In this document: positions 1 through 8,458 of the stretch, one piece after another
Layout: each line of letters opens with the position of its first letter
How positions within the stretch are numbered: the first letter of the stretch is position 1
DNA from: Mucilaginibacter geliditolerans
GTDB lineage: Bacteria > Bacteroidota > Bacteroidia > Sphingobacteriales > Sphingobacteriaceae
Direction of reading: 5' to 3'
Assembly: GCF_014200495.1 (NCBI RefSeq)
Contig: NZ_JACHBY010000006.1
Coordinates: 1-64,000, forward strand
Length of the DNA: 64,000 bases
Notes under the pieces: generated by a model
What the model was told of the DNA's origin: nothing
Seen by the model: only the letters and a program-made list of their open reading frames with translations
Database searches by the model: none
Translations under genes and position numbers: made by a program

Positions 1-2064
1 GATTACATGGTTAAGAGAATGACACTTGAAGAAAAAATTAACATGCTGCACGGCAATGCTTTGTTTTCTTCAGGGGGGGTAAAACGTTTGGGTATCCCCG
101 AGCTAACTTGCGACGATGGCCCATTAGGTGTGCGGGAAGAGATCAAGCGCTTTGACTGGAACTCGGCAAACTGGACAACCGATTCGGCTACCTTTCTGCC
201 AAACGGTTCAGCCATAGCAGCTACCTGGAACCCCGCATTGGCAAATAAATATGGGGTGGTCATAGGAGAGGAGGCCAATGCCCGGAAAAAGGATATTATG
301 CTTGCACCTGCATTTAATATTTGCCGCATGCCGCTGTGCGGCCGTACCTATGAATATTATTCCGAAGACCCTTTTTTAAACAGCCAATTAGCCATTCAAT
401 CAGTAAAAGGGATTCAAAGTCAGCACGTAGCAGCCTGTATAAAACACTTTGCTGCCAATAACCAGGAACTCAACCGCGATAGCGTAAACACGATAGTTGA
501 TGAGCGCGCATTGCGCGAGATTTATTTCCCGGCCTTTAAGGCGGCAGTACAGCAAGGTAATGCTTACACGGTAATGTCGGCTTACAATAAAGTGAACGGT
601 TACTGGTGTTCAGAGAATGACTTTTTACTAAATAAAGTGTTAAAAAATGAGTGGGGCTTTAAAGGAGCTGTAATGTCCGACTGGAGCGGAGTACACCATA
701 CCGTTGCGGCCGCTAATAATGGCCTGGATATAGAAATGGGCTCAAGCGGGCCGTATGATAAGTGGTATTTTGCTAAACCATTGCTCGAGGCTGTAAAATC
801 GGGTCAGGTTTCAGTAAAAACAATCGATGATAAAGTGAGAAGGATCTTATGGCTAATCTATCATACATCCATGAGCTCAAATCACCCTAAAGGGTCTATT
901 GCCACACCGGCGCACGCCAAAGCCGCCTATGATATCGCCTCAGAATCTATAGTCCTGTTAAAAAATGACGCGCATTTATTGCCTTTAAAGGTAAATAATA
1001 TCAAAAGCATTGCGGTTATCGGCGACAACGCGGTACGTACATTTGCTTTAGGAGGATATGGGGCTGGTGTAAAGGCCCAGCACGAGATAACAGCATTAGA
1101 GGGCATAAAATCAAAGTTCGGTAAAACGGCCAGCGTCACTTTTGCCCAGGGTTACAAGGCTAAGTATTTAGCGAACAATACTGACGCGCAAAATAGTGGT
1201 TATGATCAGCCCGACCAAACCCTGATCGACCAGGCCGTGGCCCTTGCAAAAACTACAGATGTTGCCATTTTATGTATCGGTTCCAACCGGGAATATGAAA
1301 GTGAGGGGCATGACCGTAAAAACCTTGAACTTCCTTTTGGGGAGCAGGCATTGGTTAATGCAGTTACCGCTGCTAATCCAAATACCATTATTGTGATCAT
1401 GGCGGGCGCTCCTTACGATCTGAATGAAATAAAAAAGTCAAATCATACCATTGTTTGGTCGTGGTTTAATGGGTCGGAGGCCGGGAATGCATTGGCCGAT
1501 GTTCTAAAAGGCGTAGTGAACCCGTCCGGCAGGTTGCCTTTTACTTTCCCTGTCTCGTTAAACGACTCACCAGCTTCTGCCTTAAATACTTATCCGGGTA
1601 AGGACCTGACGGCTGAATATAAAGAGGGGATACTGGTTGGCTACCGCTGGTATGATACTAAGAAAATTGATCCTTTATATTGTTTTGGTTATGGATTGTC
1701 ATATACCAATTTTACTTATACTGATTTGACTACCAATAAGAAAACCTACAAACCGGATGACAAAATAACGGTATCGCTAAAGGTTAAAAATACAGGCAGT
1801 GTTGCCGGTAAAGAAGTTGTACAGCTTTACATCAGCAAACTAAACTCTTTGGTTTTACGGCCAGAGAAAGAATTAAAGGCATTCAAAAAGATCATGATTT
1901 TACCGGCAAAGACAGCTGCTATTTCAGTAAATATAGATATAAAAGATCTCGCCTATTTTGACAGTAAATTGAGTAAATGGACGATTGAACCCGGCCAATA
2001 TCAGCTAATGGCTGCTTCATCTTCAAAAGATATCAGGCAAACAGCAACGTTTAATATTAAGTAG
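1..2064 (+). CDS. Glycoside hydrolase family 3 beta-glycosidase (5' end outside window)
   Basis: Probably a secreted or periplasmic exo-acting beta-glucosidase or beta-xylosidase that trims oligosaccharides. The frame is open to the window edge and the first visible methionine (base 7) sits inside the usual GH3 opening block (RMTLEEKINML), so the signal peptide and true start lie upstream. Visible GH3 landmarks, numbered from that Met: KHF at about 146-148, the nucleophile in SDW (D225), an SEGHDR segment near 435 in the position of the acid/base loop, and a fibronectin-III-like C-terminal domain from about 590. Ends normally at TAG. Followed 193 bases later on the same strand by an esterase, consistent with one glycan-degradation cluster. 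Family certain; substrate not readable from sequence. Confidence 0.93.
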   Translation, partial: DYMVKRMTLEEKINMLHGNALFSSGGVKRLGIPELTCDDGPLGVREEIKRFDWNSANWTTDSATFLPNGSAIAATWNPALANKYGVVIGEEANARKKDIMLAPAFNICRMPLCGRTYEYYSEDPFLNSQLAIQSVKGIQSQHVAACIKHFAANNQELNRDSVNTIVDERALREIYFPAFKAAVQQGNAYTVMSAYNKVNGYWCSENDFLLNKVLKNEWGFKGAVMSDWSGVHHTVAAANNGLDIEMGSSGPYDKWYFAKPLLEAVKSGQVSVKTIDDKVRRILWLIYHTSMSSNHPKGSIATPAHAKAAYDIASESIVLLKNDAHLLPLKVNNIKSIAVIGDNAVRTFALGGYGAGVKAQHEITALEGIKSKFGKTASVTFAQGYKAKYLANNTDAQNSGYDQPDQTLIDQAVALAKTTDVAILCIGSNREYESEGHDRKNLELPFGEQALVNAVTAANPNTIIVIMAGAPYDLNEIKKSNHTIVWSWFNGSEAGNALADVLKGVVNPSGRLPFTFPVSLNDSPASALNTYPGKDLTAEYKEGILVGYRWYDTKKIDPLYCFGYGLSYTNFTYTDLTTNKKTYKPDDKITVSLKVKNTGSVAGKEVVQLYISKLNSLVLRPEKELKAFKKIMILPAKTAAISVNIDIKDLAYFDSKLSKWTIEPGQYQLMAASSSKDIRQTATFNIK

Positions 2065-2257
2065 CAAGAGGAGGTTTTGTCGGGGTGATTTCTTTAAAGT
2101 AAAATAAATTGGTAAAGAGAAGATAATAAAAACAGGTACTTGCCTGATTCAGGATCTGGCGGAAGCCAGAACTGTTGTTACCGGTAAAGATGCCGAAATA
2201 GTGATTTTTCGCAACCAACATCAATTGACGCAAGCTATAAAGTGAAAAAGTAATAAT

Positions 2258-4225
2258 ATGAGTTTTATAAATAGAATTTTTTTTTTGGCGATTGTTTTTT
2301 CTTTATGCCCGGCGGTATTTTGCAACGCTCAATCAGGATACGCCCAAATAACTTTGCCAAAAGTGTTTGGCGACAATATGGTTTTGCAAAGAGGCATAGC
2401 CATTCCGGTTTGGGGAAAAGCAACTCCGGGTACCTTGATTGTTGCAATGCTTGGCAAGGAAACTATAAAGGCAAAAACAGATATGGAAGGCAAATGGATG
2501 TTGCATTTTACGAAGTTCAAGGCAGGAGGCCCTTATGACCTCAAGATTTTTGAATCAGGAAAGCCCTACTCCGCAATCAAATTAACGGGAATTCTTATCG
2601 GGGATGTATGGCTGGCTTCGGGTCAATCCAATATGGAATTTCAGGTACAGCAGGCGCGGGATGCTCCGAATGAAATTGGCAAAGCAGATTTTCCCCAGAT
2701 CCGCTTTCTTATTGTAGAACACGATATTAAACTTACTCCTCAATCTGATTTTTTAGCGGGTAAGTGGAAACTATGTGACACAAATAATGTAAAGCAGTTT
2801 TCCGCCGTTGCTTATTATTTCGCCCGCAAAATACATAGAGAACAAAATGTACCCATTGGTATCATTCAAAGTACCTGGGGCGGAACGCCGGTGCAAACCT
2901 GGACAAGCCGGGAAATGCTGCTTACATCGCCTGCTACCAGGGCAAAAATACTTGCGAATGATACGCTGAGTCAAAATGATTTTGCAAAAGATAGCCTGAA
3001 TATGGTACGTTTTTGGGACATCGTTTATCATCCGCAGGGCAGTGCTGATAAAATTGTTCCATTACCAGAATATGACGACTCTGGTTGGACGGCGGTTGAG
3101 ATGCCCAGCATGGTTAAAGATTTTGGGATTGGAAAATATGAAGGGATGATGTGGTTGCGCAAGAAAGTTGTGCTACCACCGTCTTTTGCGGGAAAACAGT
3201 TAGTACTCAATATTGGCCGCCCCGAAATGAATTACTCACTTTATTTTAATGGTGCTGAGATATGCAAAACTATTTGGAATAGCAATCCAAAACAATTTTA
3301 TACTATACCTGCCAGCCTGGTTAAGAACAGGGAAAATACCATTTGCATCAGAATGGCTATGCTGTGGGGCGGTGGCGGACTCAACCCTCCGGCCGAAAAT
3401 ATTTATATTACCGATAATGTTGCTAAGGTTTCTTTGGCAGGAAAATGGTTGTATAAAAAAGATGTTGAACCAGCCTTGCCTCAAATTCGCAATTATCAAA
3501 ATTATTCCACATTGCTGTTTAATGGCATGATTAATCCGTTAATTCCTTTTGGGGTCAAAGGGGTTATCTGGTACCAGGGCGAGGCAAATGATACGGAGGC
3601 TTACCGTTATAGAGAATTATTTCCCATGCTAATTAACGACTGGCGACAACGCTGGCACTTGGGTAACCTTCCTTTTTTATATGTTCAGTTGGCTAATTTC
3701 AAAAAAGTAGATCCGCTTCCTTCTGAAAGCGAATGGGCCGAACTGAGAGAGGCCCAAACATTGACCCTGTCGCAACCTAATACAGGCATGGCTTGCATAA
3801 TAGATGTCGGGGATGCCAACAGTATTCATCCGTTAAACAAGCAGGAAGTTGGACGCAGGCTGGCGTTGGTAGCAGATAAAAAGGTATATGATAAAAATGT
3901 TATCGCTTCGGGGCCTATGTATAAAAACTGCGCTATAAAGGGAAAAGACATCATCATAAGTTTTACTGATGCCGGTTCGGGGCTGGCAACTAGCGATATT
4001 GATTCTTTAAAAGGGTTTGCAATTGCCGGAGATGATAGAAAATTTTATTGGGCATCTGCCCGGATCGAAGGTAATAAGGTAATTGTGAGTTCGGATAAGG
4101 TAGCTGTTCCGGTGGCTGTACGCTATGCCTGGGCAGACAACCCGGTTTGTAACCTCGTCAATAAAGAAGGGCTGCCAGCTGTACCATTCAGAACAGATGA
4201 ATGGAAGGGGATTACTCAAAAGTGA
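2258..4225 (+). CDS. Secreted sialate O-acetylesterase-like enzyme (SASA/SGNH fold)
   Basis: Likely removes O-acetyl groups from glycans in the periplasm. The 655-residue product has a hydrophobic signal segment at 5-24. The SGNH block I motif GQSNME gives catalytic Ser124. An inserted beta-sandwich of the galactose-binding type lies at about 260-400. The matching Asp-x-x-His is in SIHPLNK near residue 522, followed by EVGRRLA, a typical SASA ending. The length fits the two-part Bacteroidota form in which the esterase domain is split by a beta-galactosidase-like jelly roll. It follows the GH3 gene on the same strand and probably deacetylates the same substrate. The named substrate is inference; such proteins also act on plant acetyl-polysaccharides. 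Confidence 0.88.
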   Translation: MSFINRIFFLAIVFSLCPAVFCNAQSGYAQITLPKVFGDNMVLQRGIAIPVWGKATPGTLIVAMLGKETIKAKTDMEGKWMLHFTKFKAGGPYDLKIFESGKPYSAIKLTGILIGDVWLASGQSNMEFQVQQARDAPNEIGKADFPQIRFLIVEHDIKLTPQSDFLAGKWKLCDTNNVKQFSAVAYYFARKIHREQNVPIGIIQSTWGGTPVQTWTSREMLLTSPATRAKILANDTLSQNDFAKDSLNMVRFWDIVYHPQGSADKIVPLPEYDDSGWTAVEMPSMVKDFGIGKYEGMMWLRKKVVLPPSFAGKQLVLNIGRPEMNYSLYFNGAEICKTIWNSNPKQFYTIPASLVKNRENTICIRMAMLWGGGGLNPPAENIYITDNVAKVSLAGKWLYKKDVEPALPQIRNYQNYSTLLFNGMINPLIPFGVKGVIWYQGEANDTEAYRYRELFPMLINDWRQRWHLGNLPFLYVQLANFKKVDPLPSESEWAELREAQTLTLSQPNTGMACIIDVGDANSIHPLNKQEVGRRLALVADKKVYDKNVIASGPMYKNCAIKGKDIIISFTDAGSGLATSDIDSLKGFAIAGDDRKFYWASARIEGNKVIVSSDKVAVPVAVRYAWADNPVCNLVNKEGLPAVPFRTDEWKGITQK

Positions 4226-4313
4226 GTTTGTTTAAAAGCCCAAAATAGCGTTTGATGAAAATAAACAGTCTAATTAATTGCGTATCATTAAAAAATATAT
4301 GAAATAAATATAA

Positions 4314-4790
4314 GTTCCGCGCCGCCGACAAATAGAGAAAACTGGTTTATCGTCTCCTTCCCTTCGTTATTATCCGGGTTTAAACGGAAGTGCCTACAAG
4401 GAAGAAGATGGGTTTTTAGTAAAAGCGCCAGACGGAACTCAATTGTACATCAGAGAACCAGATCAAGGTAATACGTTATCATCTAGTAGTCCTCCTGATA
4501 TAGTTTATATCAGCAATTCCACAGGGTTGTCATACCTGGTAATCGGTGGAGTCCAGTATCAAATTTTGGAATTTGTCCATACTCATCCAAATACTGGTAT
4601 AGATTCGGCTACTGGACAGGCTTGGGTTTACCCTCCCAGTAGCGCGGATTACACGGGTATAGCAAATATGGGCATTACTGTAGTAGGTATAATACTTGCA
4701 GAAAACGGACATGCTTATTCGTATCAAAACCACACTTATACCAACTTGGGTTCCAGGTCTGCATGGATAGCTGGAAATTGTAATAATTAA
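4314..4790 (+). pseudogene. 5'-truncated protein with a JAMM/JAB-like metalloprotease motif
   Basis: The frame is open from 4314, just after a TAA at 4311, but has no ATG before or within the conserved part; the only near-start is TTG at 4443. The peptide reads through a beta-rich stretch to EFVHTHPNTG and then PPSSADYTGI, which is the HxHP...SxxD zinc-site layout of JAMM/MPN (JAB) peptidases. A small C-terminal JAB domain of this kind is known from polymorphic-toxin and RHS-type proteins and from DUF4329-like families. The missing N-terminus and the neighbouring gene fragments suggest the tail of a larger secreted protein. Translation from TTG is possible but unproven. Function is inference from the motif only. 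Confidence 0.5.
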
Positions 4791-4820
4791 AATTTAAGTT
4801 TAATAGAAATAAATAAAAAA

Positions 4821-5423
4821 ATGAAAAAGACATTAGTGATAGGTGTACTATTATTACTTACTGTTTGTGCAAATGCACAAACCATAGCTGTTGATGGAAA
4901 AAAACAAATCGTCAATATTGAATTAAAGAAAAAGCTCGAAAAATACGCCGTTTATCTACGCGATTTCTGTAAAAAATACAAGATCCCGAACTACGTGATT
5001 ACGGTAGAGTACCAGCATGAAAACGATACAGATACCTACAAAGTAGATGCTATTATCTATCAAGGGTTTGTGACTTTTTTTAAGCCCTCTTCTTATGCGA
5101 TAGTTGATAGTATTCCGGTATTAATACATTCGCAAAGTCAAAAATCCAATAAAAATAATACCGAATTGATTAATTGGATTAATAACAATTACTGGAAAAA
5201 AGAGAAAAAAGCCACTAAACCTAAAAATAGCTTAATCTCACTTCCCGATAGTTCAATGACCTACGATGAAAAAGGGCCTAAAAAAGTTGCTAACTCAGAC
5301 CTGGTCCCTGCCGACATGAATTGGGTTGGGTATTGTTGTGAACCTAAATTAATTATATTAATTTTCAAGAACGATGTTTTTGTGTCTGAACATGAAGGTC
5401 ATGGTGAGTTAAGAAGCCAGTAA
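4821..5423 (+). CDS. Secreted protein of unknown function
   Basis: A 200-residue protein starting MKKTLVIGVLLLLTVCANAQ, a clear signal peptide with a probable cleavage after CANA. I recognise no family. The mature part is lysine-rich with a mixed alpha/beta pattern, a central low-complexity stretch (NNTELINWINNN) and a Cys-Cys pair near residue 172 (GYCCEP), and ends in EHEGHGELRSQ. It starts 30 bases after the JAMM-like fragment and could be its partner, for example an immunity or accessory protein; that is inference from adjacency only. A clipped copy of its 5' end appears again at 6145, so this gene belongs to a locally duplicated family. Confidence 0.65.
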   Translation: MKKTLVIGVLLLLTVCANAQTIAVDGKKQIVNIELKKKLEKYAVYLRDFCKKYKIPNYVITVEYQHENDTDTYKVDAIIYQGFVTFFKPSSYAIVDSIPVLIHSQSQKSNKNNTELINWINNNYWKKEKKATKPKNSLISLPDSSMTYDEKGPKKVANSDLVPADMNWVGYCCEPKLIILIFKNDVFVSEHEGHGELRSQ

Positions 5424-5564
5424 TTTGGGTAAACTATAACAATTTGTCATTAGCTTTTAGAAGTGTTAATCTGGGGCCAGCTAGTTTATTTTACAGGCCA
5501 TAAATCAGAAATATGTACACCAATAAAATTAAACAGAAGAAAAGATTTTAACCGCAATTTTATT

Positions 5565-6089
5565 ATGAAAAAACTCCTGATATTTTTTGCATTTGTACTG
5601 GTATTAAATCAAGCATATTCACAAACACAACAAGCTTCGCAGCAGTCCAATGTTAAAAGCACTGTAGTTAATGGCCCTATAATAACGTTTGATAATACAA
5701 TACAAGATTTTGGCATTATTCCATATAACGGTTCAGGTAAACATATTTTTGTTGTGACTAATACGGGAACAGAGCCATTAATTATATACAACTGTATAAA
5801 GGGATGCGGTTGTACTCAGGTGGATTGGACAAAGACACCGATTATGCCGGGACAAAAGGGGTTTGTTTTAGCAACCTACAATACCAAAAAAATTGGAGAA
5901 TTTAACCGGGGAGTAGATGTATACTCCAATGATACCAATAGGCCTAAAATAAACATCCGATTAAAAGGTTCTGTGGAGGTAGTTCCTGGAGGAGAAACAC
6001 CGCCAATAGTTGTTGAAGACAAAAAGAGGGATACAACTAAAATAAAGAAGACACGAAATGGTAGTCAATGGATAACTTGCATCCTATAG
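5565..6089 (+). CDS. Secreted DUF1573-domain protein
   Basis: A 174-residue protein. I chose the ATG at 5565 because it gives a proper signal peptide (MKKLLIFFAFVLVLNQAYSQ); a longer open frame upstream has no sensible leader. The core from about 38 to 140 is DUF1573, an immunoglobulin-like (ASH/MSP-type) fold: FDNTIQDFGII, then VVTNTGTEPLII, then CGCTQVDW, then PGQKGFV and YSNDTNRP. Such domains are abundant in Bacteroidota cell-envelope proteins and their role is not well defined. A charged tail (VVEDKKRDTTKIKKTRNG) follows the domain. No operon partner is obvious; it sits among small secreted genes. Confidence 0.8.
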   Translation: MKKLLIFFAFVLVLNQAYSQTQQASQQSNVKSTVVNGPIITFDNTIQDFGIIPYNGSGKHIFVVTNTGTEPLIIYNCIKGCGCTQVDWTKTPIMPGQKGFVLATYNTKKIGEFNRGVDVYSNDTNRPKINIRLKGSVEVVPGGETPPIVVEDKKRDTTKIKKTRNGSQWITCIL

Positions 6090-6144
6090 AAGAAATATTT
6101 TTTAATAGAAGACTAAATTACCCTCCATATTGGAGAAGACGACA

Positions 6145-6183
6145 ATGAAAAAACACTAGTAGTTGGTGCTGTCAAGATGTAAA
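6145..6183 (+). pseudogene. Clipped 5' end of a paralog of the 4821 gene
   Basis: An ATG at 6145 encodes MKKTLVVGAVKM and then stops. The first nine codons match the leader of the secreted gene at 4821 (MKKTLVIG) at both nucleotide and protein level. The similarity ends at about 6172, exactly where the opposite-strand FRG remnant ends, so this looks like a deletion or recombination junction. Not expected to be functional. Confidence 0.45.
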
Positions 6184-6546
6184 TATTTGACTAGTGTCAA
6201 CGTTGATAGTGGGATAAATGTATTCGTTTGTTATACCATCTGCATTAAGCCTTTCCCTTATGTAATTTTCCAAATTCTTATTGATGTTAAAACACTGGCG
6301 AAACCTGTAGTTTCCTAACTCTTCATCGGATTTATCCTTACTGTATTGTTCATTACCGATCATTTCTAATGGTTTATAAGGTTCGGCGTTCCATGTAAAA
6401 ACACCTTCTTGGTTTAATATATTTTGACTATTATTTAATGAAAAAATTATACCTGATTCTCTATCACGGTTACTAAAATAGGTTATCGGGAATGTTAAAG
6501 CTAAGTTTAAGCTTTCTATAATACTGCGTTCCTTCGGCGGGTTCAA
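6172..6546 (-). pseudogene. C-terminal remnant of an FRG-domain protein
   Basis: Reading on the minus strand gives about 115 residues resembling the second half of an FRG domain: LNLALTFPITYF, then GIIFSLN, then LNQEGVFTWNAEP, and finally a lysine/arginine-rich helix with LNADGITNEYIYPTINVD. In complete FRG proteins this is preceded by an RG-rich block and an LLDW-type segment, which are absent here. A TGA lies just upstream in frame and the only start is TTG at 6546. FRG domains occur in phage and mobile-element cargo and in some defence-linked genes. Assignment rests on pattern memory of the QxGVF and (L)FP(x)(x)D landmarks. Confidence 0.45.
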
Positions 6547-6859
6547 ATTCGATTTTTCTCAACTTTGTTATAACATCCCAAAAAAGATAGGTAATGAAAA
6601 TCATCATTGACCAAAATGTTTCAACATGCGCAGATGGTGGTTGTATGTGATGGTTTACGTCTATTTCACCACCACGTACAATAATGAAACATGATATTAC
6701 TAAGAAGATATCTATCAGTAAAACCACATAAGGTCAACTAAAAATAGAATTTACCTTTTCCGTGTTACTGGTTGATTGAGAAATTTGCCAGCCGACCCAG
6801 CTCGTTAAAAGGATTACAACACAAAATAGCATATGTGTGTATATGTAATAGTAGCCCAT
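6473..6859 (-). pseudogene. Small membrane protein interrupted by an in-frame TGA
   Basis: From an ATG at 6859 the minus strand encodes 41 residues with one strong membrane segment (MLFCVVILLTSWVGW) and stops at TGA (6734-6736). The same frame continues without further stops to 6473 with two more hydrophobic segments (LLIDIFLVISCFIIV and FWSMMIFITYLFWDVI). Read through the TGA, this is one three-helix protein of about 128 residues. Its end overlaps the FRG remnant in another frame. A single nonsense mutation in a decaying gene is the simplest reading. Two separate small proteins (restart at GTG 6727) is the alternative. Confidence 0.35.
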
Positions 6860-7059
6860 AAGTGATTTAATAAACGATTTTTCATAATTTACTAAGCCTC
6901 GCGTTTTCAGGGTTATAGATTAACGTTCTGGTAGATAATTAGTTGCAAGATATATTCCTCGCTCTTACGAGCAGAGGGTTACTGGTTCGAACCAACCTCA
7001 TATGCAATGGAATGGTACAAACAACACTAAGATATTTTAAACCTGTAATTCCATAAAAA

Positions 7060-7312
7060 GGCACAAAAAGGACACAAAAGATTTGTATGTCAGCAAAAAA
7101 ATCCGTAAAATCGCTTATTAGAAGCAATCAGAGCGGTTTTTGTGCCGTTACTGACAGCGTAAGAAAAAGACTGAAAATCCTTGTGTCGCTGGTTCGATTC
7201 CAGCTGATACCACAAAAAGCCTTCAGATTAATTTCTGAGGGCTTTTTTGTTTTGCGGTAGTCCGGAGACTACCGGCATATTAGTCCGAAGTTTGGAAACT
7301 TCGGATAGCGGG
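7060..7312 (+). repeat. att-like repeat module, copy 1 (complete: arm repeats, tRNA-Phe tail, three hairpins)
   Basis: Left part: GGCACAAAAA at 7060-7069, a near-repeat GGACACAAAA at 7070-7079, and the exact inverse TTTTTGTGCC at 7137-7146, laid out like integrase arm sites. Middle: a tRNA-Phe-like 3' half (7164-7213). Right: terminator hairpin with loop TTAATT (7219-7248), a hairpin GGTAGTC/GACTACC (7256-7273), a perfect 10-bp-arm palindrome starting TCCGAAGTTT (7284-7305), and the fixed end TAGCGGG. A further small hairpin (7313-7328) follows. The same order and spacing recurs at 9583-9831. Interpretation as a remnant attachment site is inference. Confidence 0.75.
7164..7213 (+). pseudogene. 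tRNA-Phe(GAA)-like 3' half
   Basis: The segment shows an anticodon-arm pattern GACTGAAAATCC (loop CTGAAAA, anticodon GAA), then a variable region, then a T-arm around GGTTCGATTCC with flanking CTGG/CCAG pairing, then an acceptor 3' strand GATACCACA. No D-arm or 5' acceptor strand precedes it, so it is not a functional tRNA gene. tRNA 3' halves of this size are typical attachment-site cores for tyrosine integrases. Confidence 0.6.
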
Positions 7313-7328
7313 GCATCCCCAAGGATGC

Positions 7329-7559
7329 GACATTAAAGCAAATACTGAATAAGACTCTCGATTACAGGCAACAATCAGTAACCTGGTTCGAATTTAAATA
7401 AATTTCAAAAAACCCGGGATATTGGCGCAAATCGGAAGATCTTCCAAAACACAAAAAATGCATAACAATAGTACTTTCTGCTTAAAGTTCAAATCTCATT
7501 AAAAAGTTGGACATACACTTGACTTAAGTTAAGATTCGGAAATTTAATTATTCATACGA
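7329..7559. other. Intergenic DNA between repeat copy 1 and the AraC gene
   Basis: About 230 bases without a credible gene. It holds a T-arm-like GGTTCGAATTTAA near 7383 but no tRNA structure, and the 3' flank of the minus-strand AraC gene. Upstream of copy 1, at about 6960-7000, another T-arm-like stretch (ACTGGTTCGAACC) follows a TTAC-containing stem and may be a second decayed tRNA tail. Neither folds into a full tRNA. Confidence 0.3.
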
Positions 7560-8360
7560 TTAAGACAACAAAATTTTTCGCACGTGACTTTCATCAGTCA
7601 GCCCAAACTCATTGGCAATATTTTTTAAATTGTAATTGCCGCTTTCTATACGCTGCTTGATAAGGGTTTTGCGGTAAGCACTGATGTAATCTCTAAGTGT
7701 CATACCCGTATTCCTTTTGAAGTAAGGACCGATATAATCAGCTGTAGTATTGAAATGCGCAGCAATAACAGGAGCGCGGAGTTTGGATGGCGTGTAAACA
7801 TATTTATGCAAGTAGCAAAATACCGCCTGCATATCCCTTGTTCGGTTAAGGGCCGTTTTCAATTCAGGCATATTGCGCTGTAATAAAGCTGCCAACGCCA
7901 GTAACTGGAGCCAGATTAGGCGCTCGTTTAAAAATATATCCTGTTTTAAAGACAAAATTACATATATAATAGCTTGGGCTGTTTGCCGATCTACCTGGCT
8001 CAAATTAAAACCTGAAAAATGCGTTTCCCGGCTTTTGATTAGGTATTCCAGTTCTTGAAGGCCATAAGTAGACCCAGAATTTAGCTGATGTATATAAAGG
8101 TCGGTGAACTTAATAAAAATAAACTGAGTAATAGTGCCGATTTCAAAATAGTGTTCCTCATCCGGACCAACTAAAAAAATATCACCTTTTGTATAATCAA
8201 TTTGATTGCCGTTAATATTATGCATGCCCTTTCCGTGCTGAATGAAAATCAACTCATAATGATTGTGGTTATGCTCAGGGTGCATCCACTTTGCCGTTTC
8301 AAATTCAGAAATCACTAACGGCTGAAACTGTTTATAATGCTTCATGTCGGAAATATACAA
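7560..8360 (-). CDS. AraC-family transcriptional regulator
   Basis: A 266-residue regulator with an N-terminal cupin-like sensor (about 15-110; PEHNHNHYELIFIQHGKG and GDIFLVGPDEEHYF) and a C-terminal AraC-type double HTH (about 170-266; second helix around IANEFGLTDESHVRKIL). The second HTH is shorter than usual and ends at KILLS with no FK..G.TP.xYR block, so the C-terminus may be clipped by a few residues. MKHYKQF (8345) is an alternative start. It is divergent from the PRISE-like reductase at 8459 with about 100 bases between them, so it probably controls that gene. Both lie between repeat copies 1 and 2. Confidence 0.88.
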   Translation of the reverse strand: MYISDMKHYKQFQPLVISEFETAKWMHPEHNHNHYELIFIQHGKGMHNINGNQIDYTKGDIFLVGPDEEHYFEIGTITQFIFIKFTDLYIHQLNSGSTYGLQELEYLIKSRETHFSGFNLSQVDRQTAQAIIYVILSLKQDIFLNERLIWLQLLALAALLQRNMPELKTALNRTRDMQAVFCYLHKYVYTPSKLRAPVIAAHFNTTADYIGPYFKRNTGMTLRDYISAYRKTLIKQRIESGNYNLKNIANEFGLTDESHVRKILLS

Positions 8361-8458
8361 TATTATATGAGTATTTTACCGATTATATAGCTTAATTAAT
8401 ACGCAACTTTGTAAAAGAGCCTGCTTTACTAAACAGACTGGAAAAAGAAATATTCATT

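Noticed and set aside
7164..7213. A functional tRNA-Phe gene
   Set aside because: Only the anticodon arm, T-arm and acceptor 3' strand exist; there is no D-arm or 5' acceptor strand. The same holds at 9684 and 13435.
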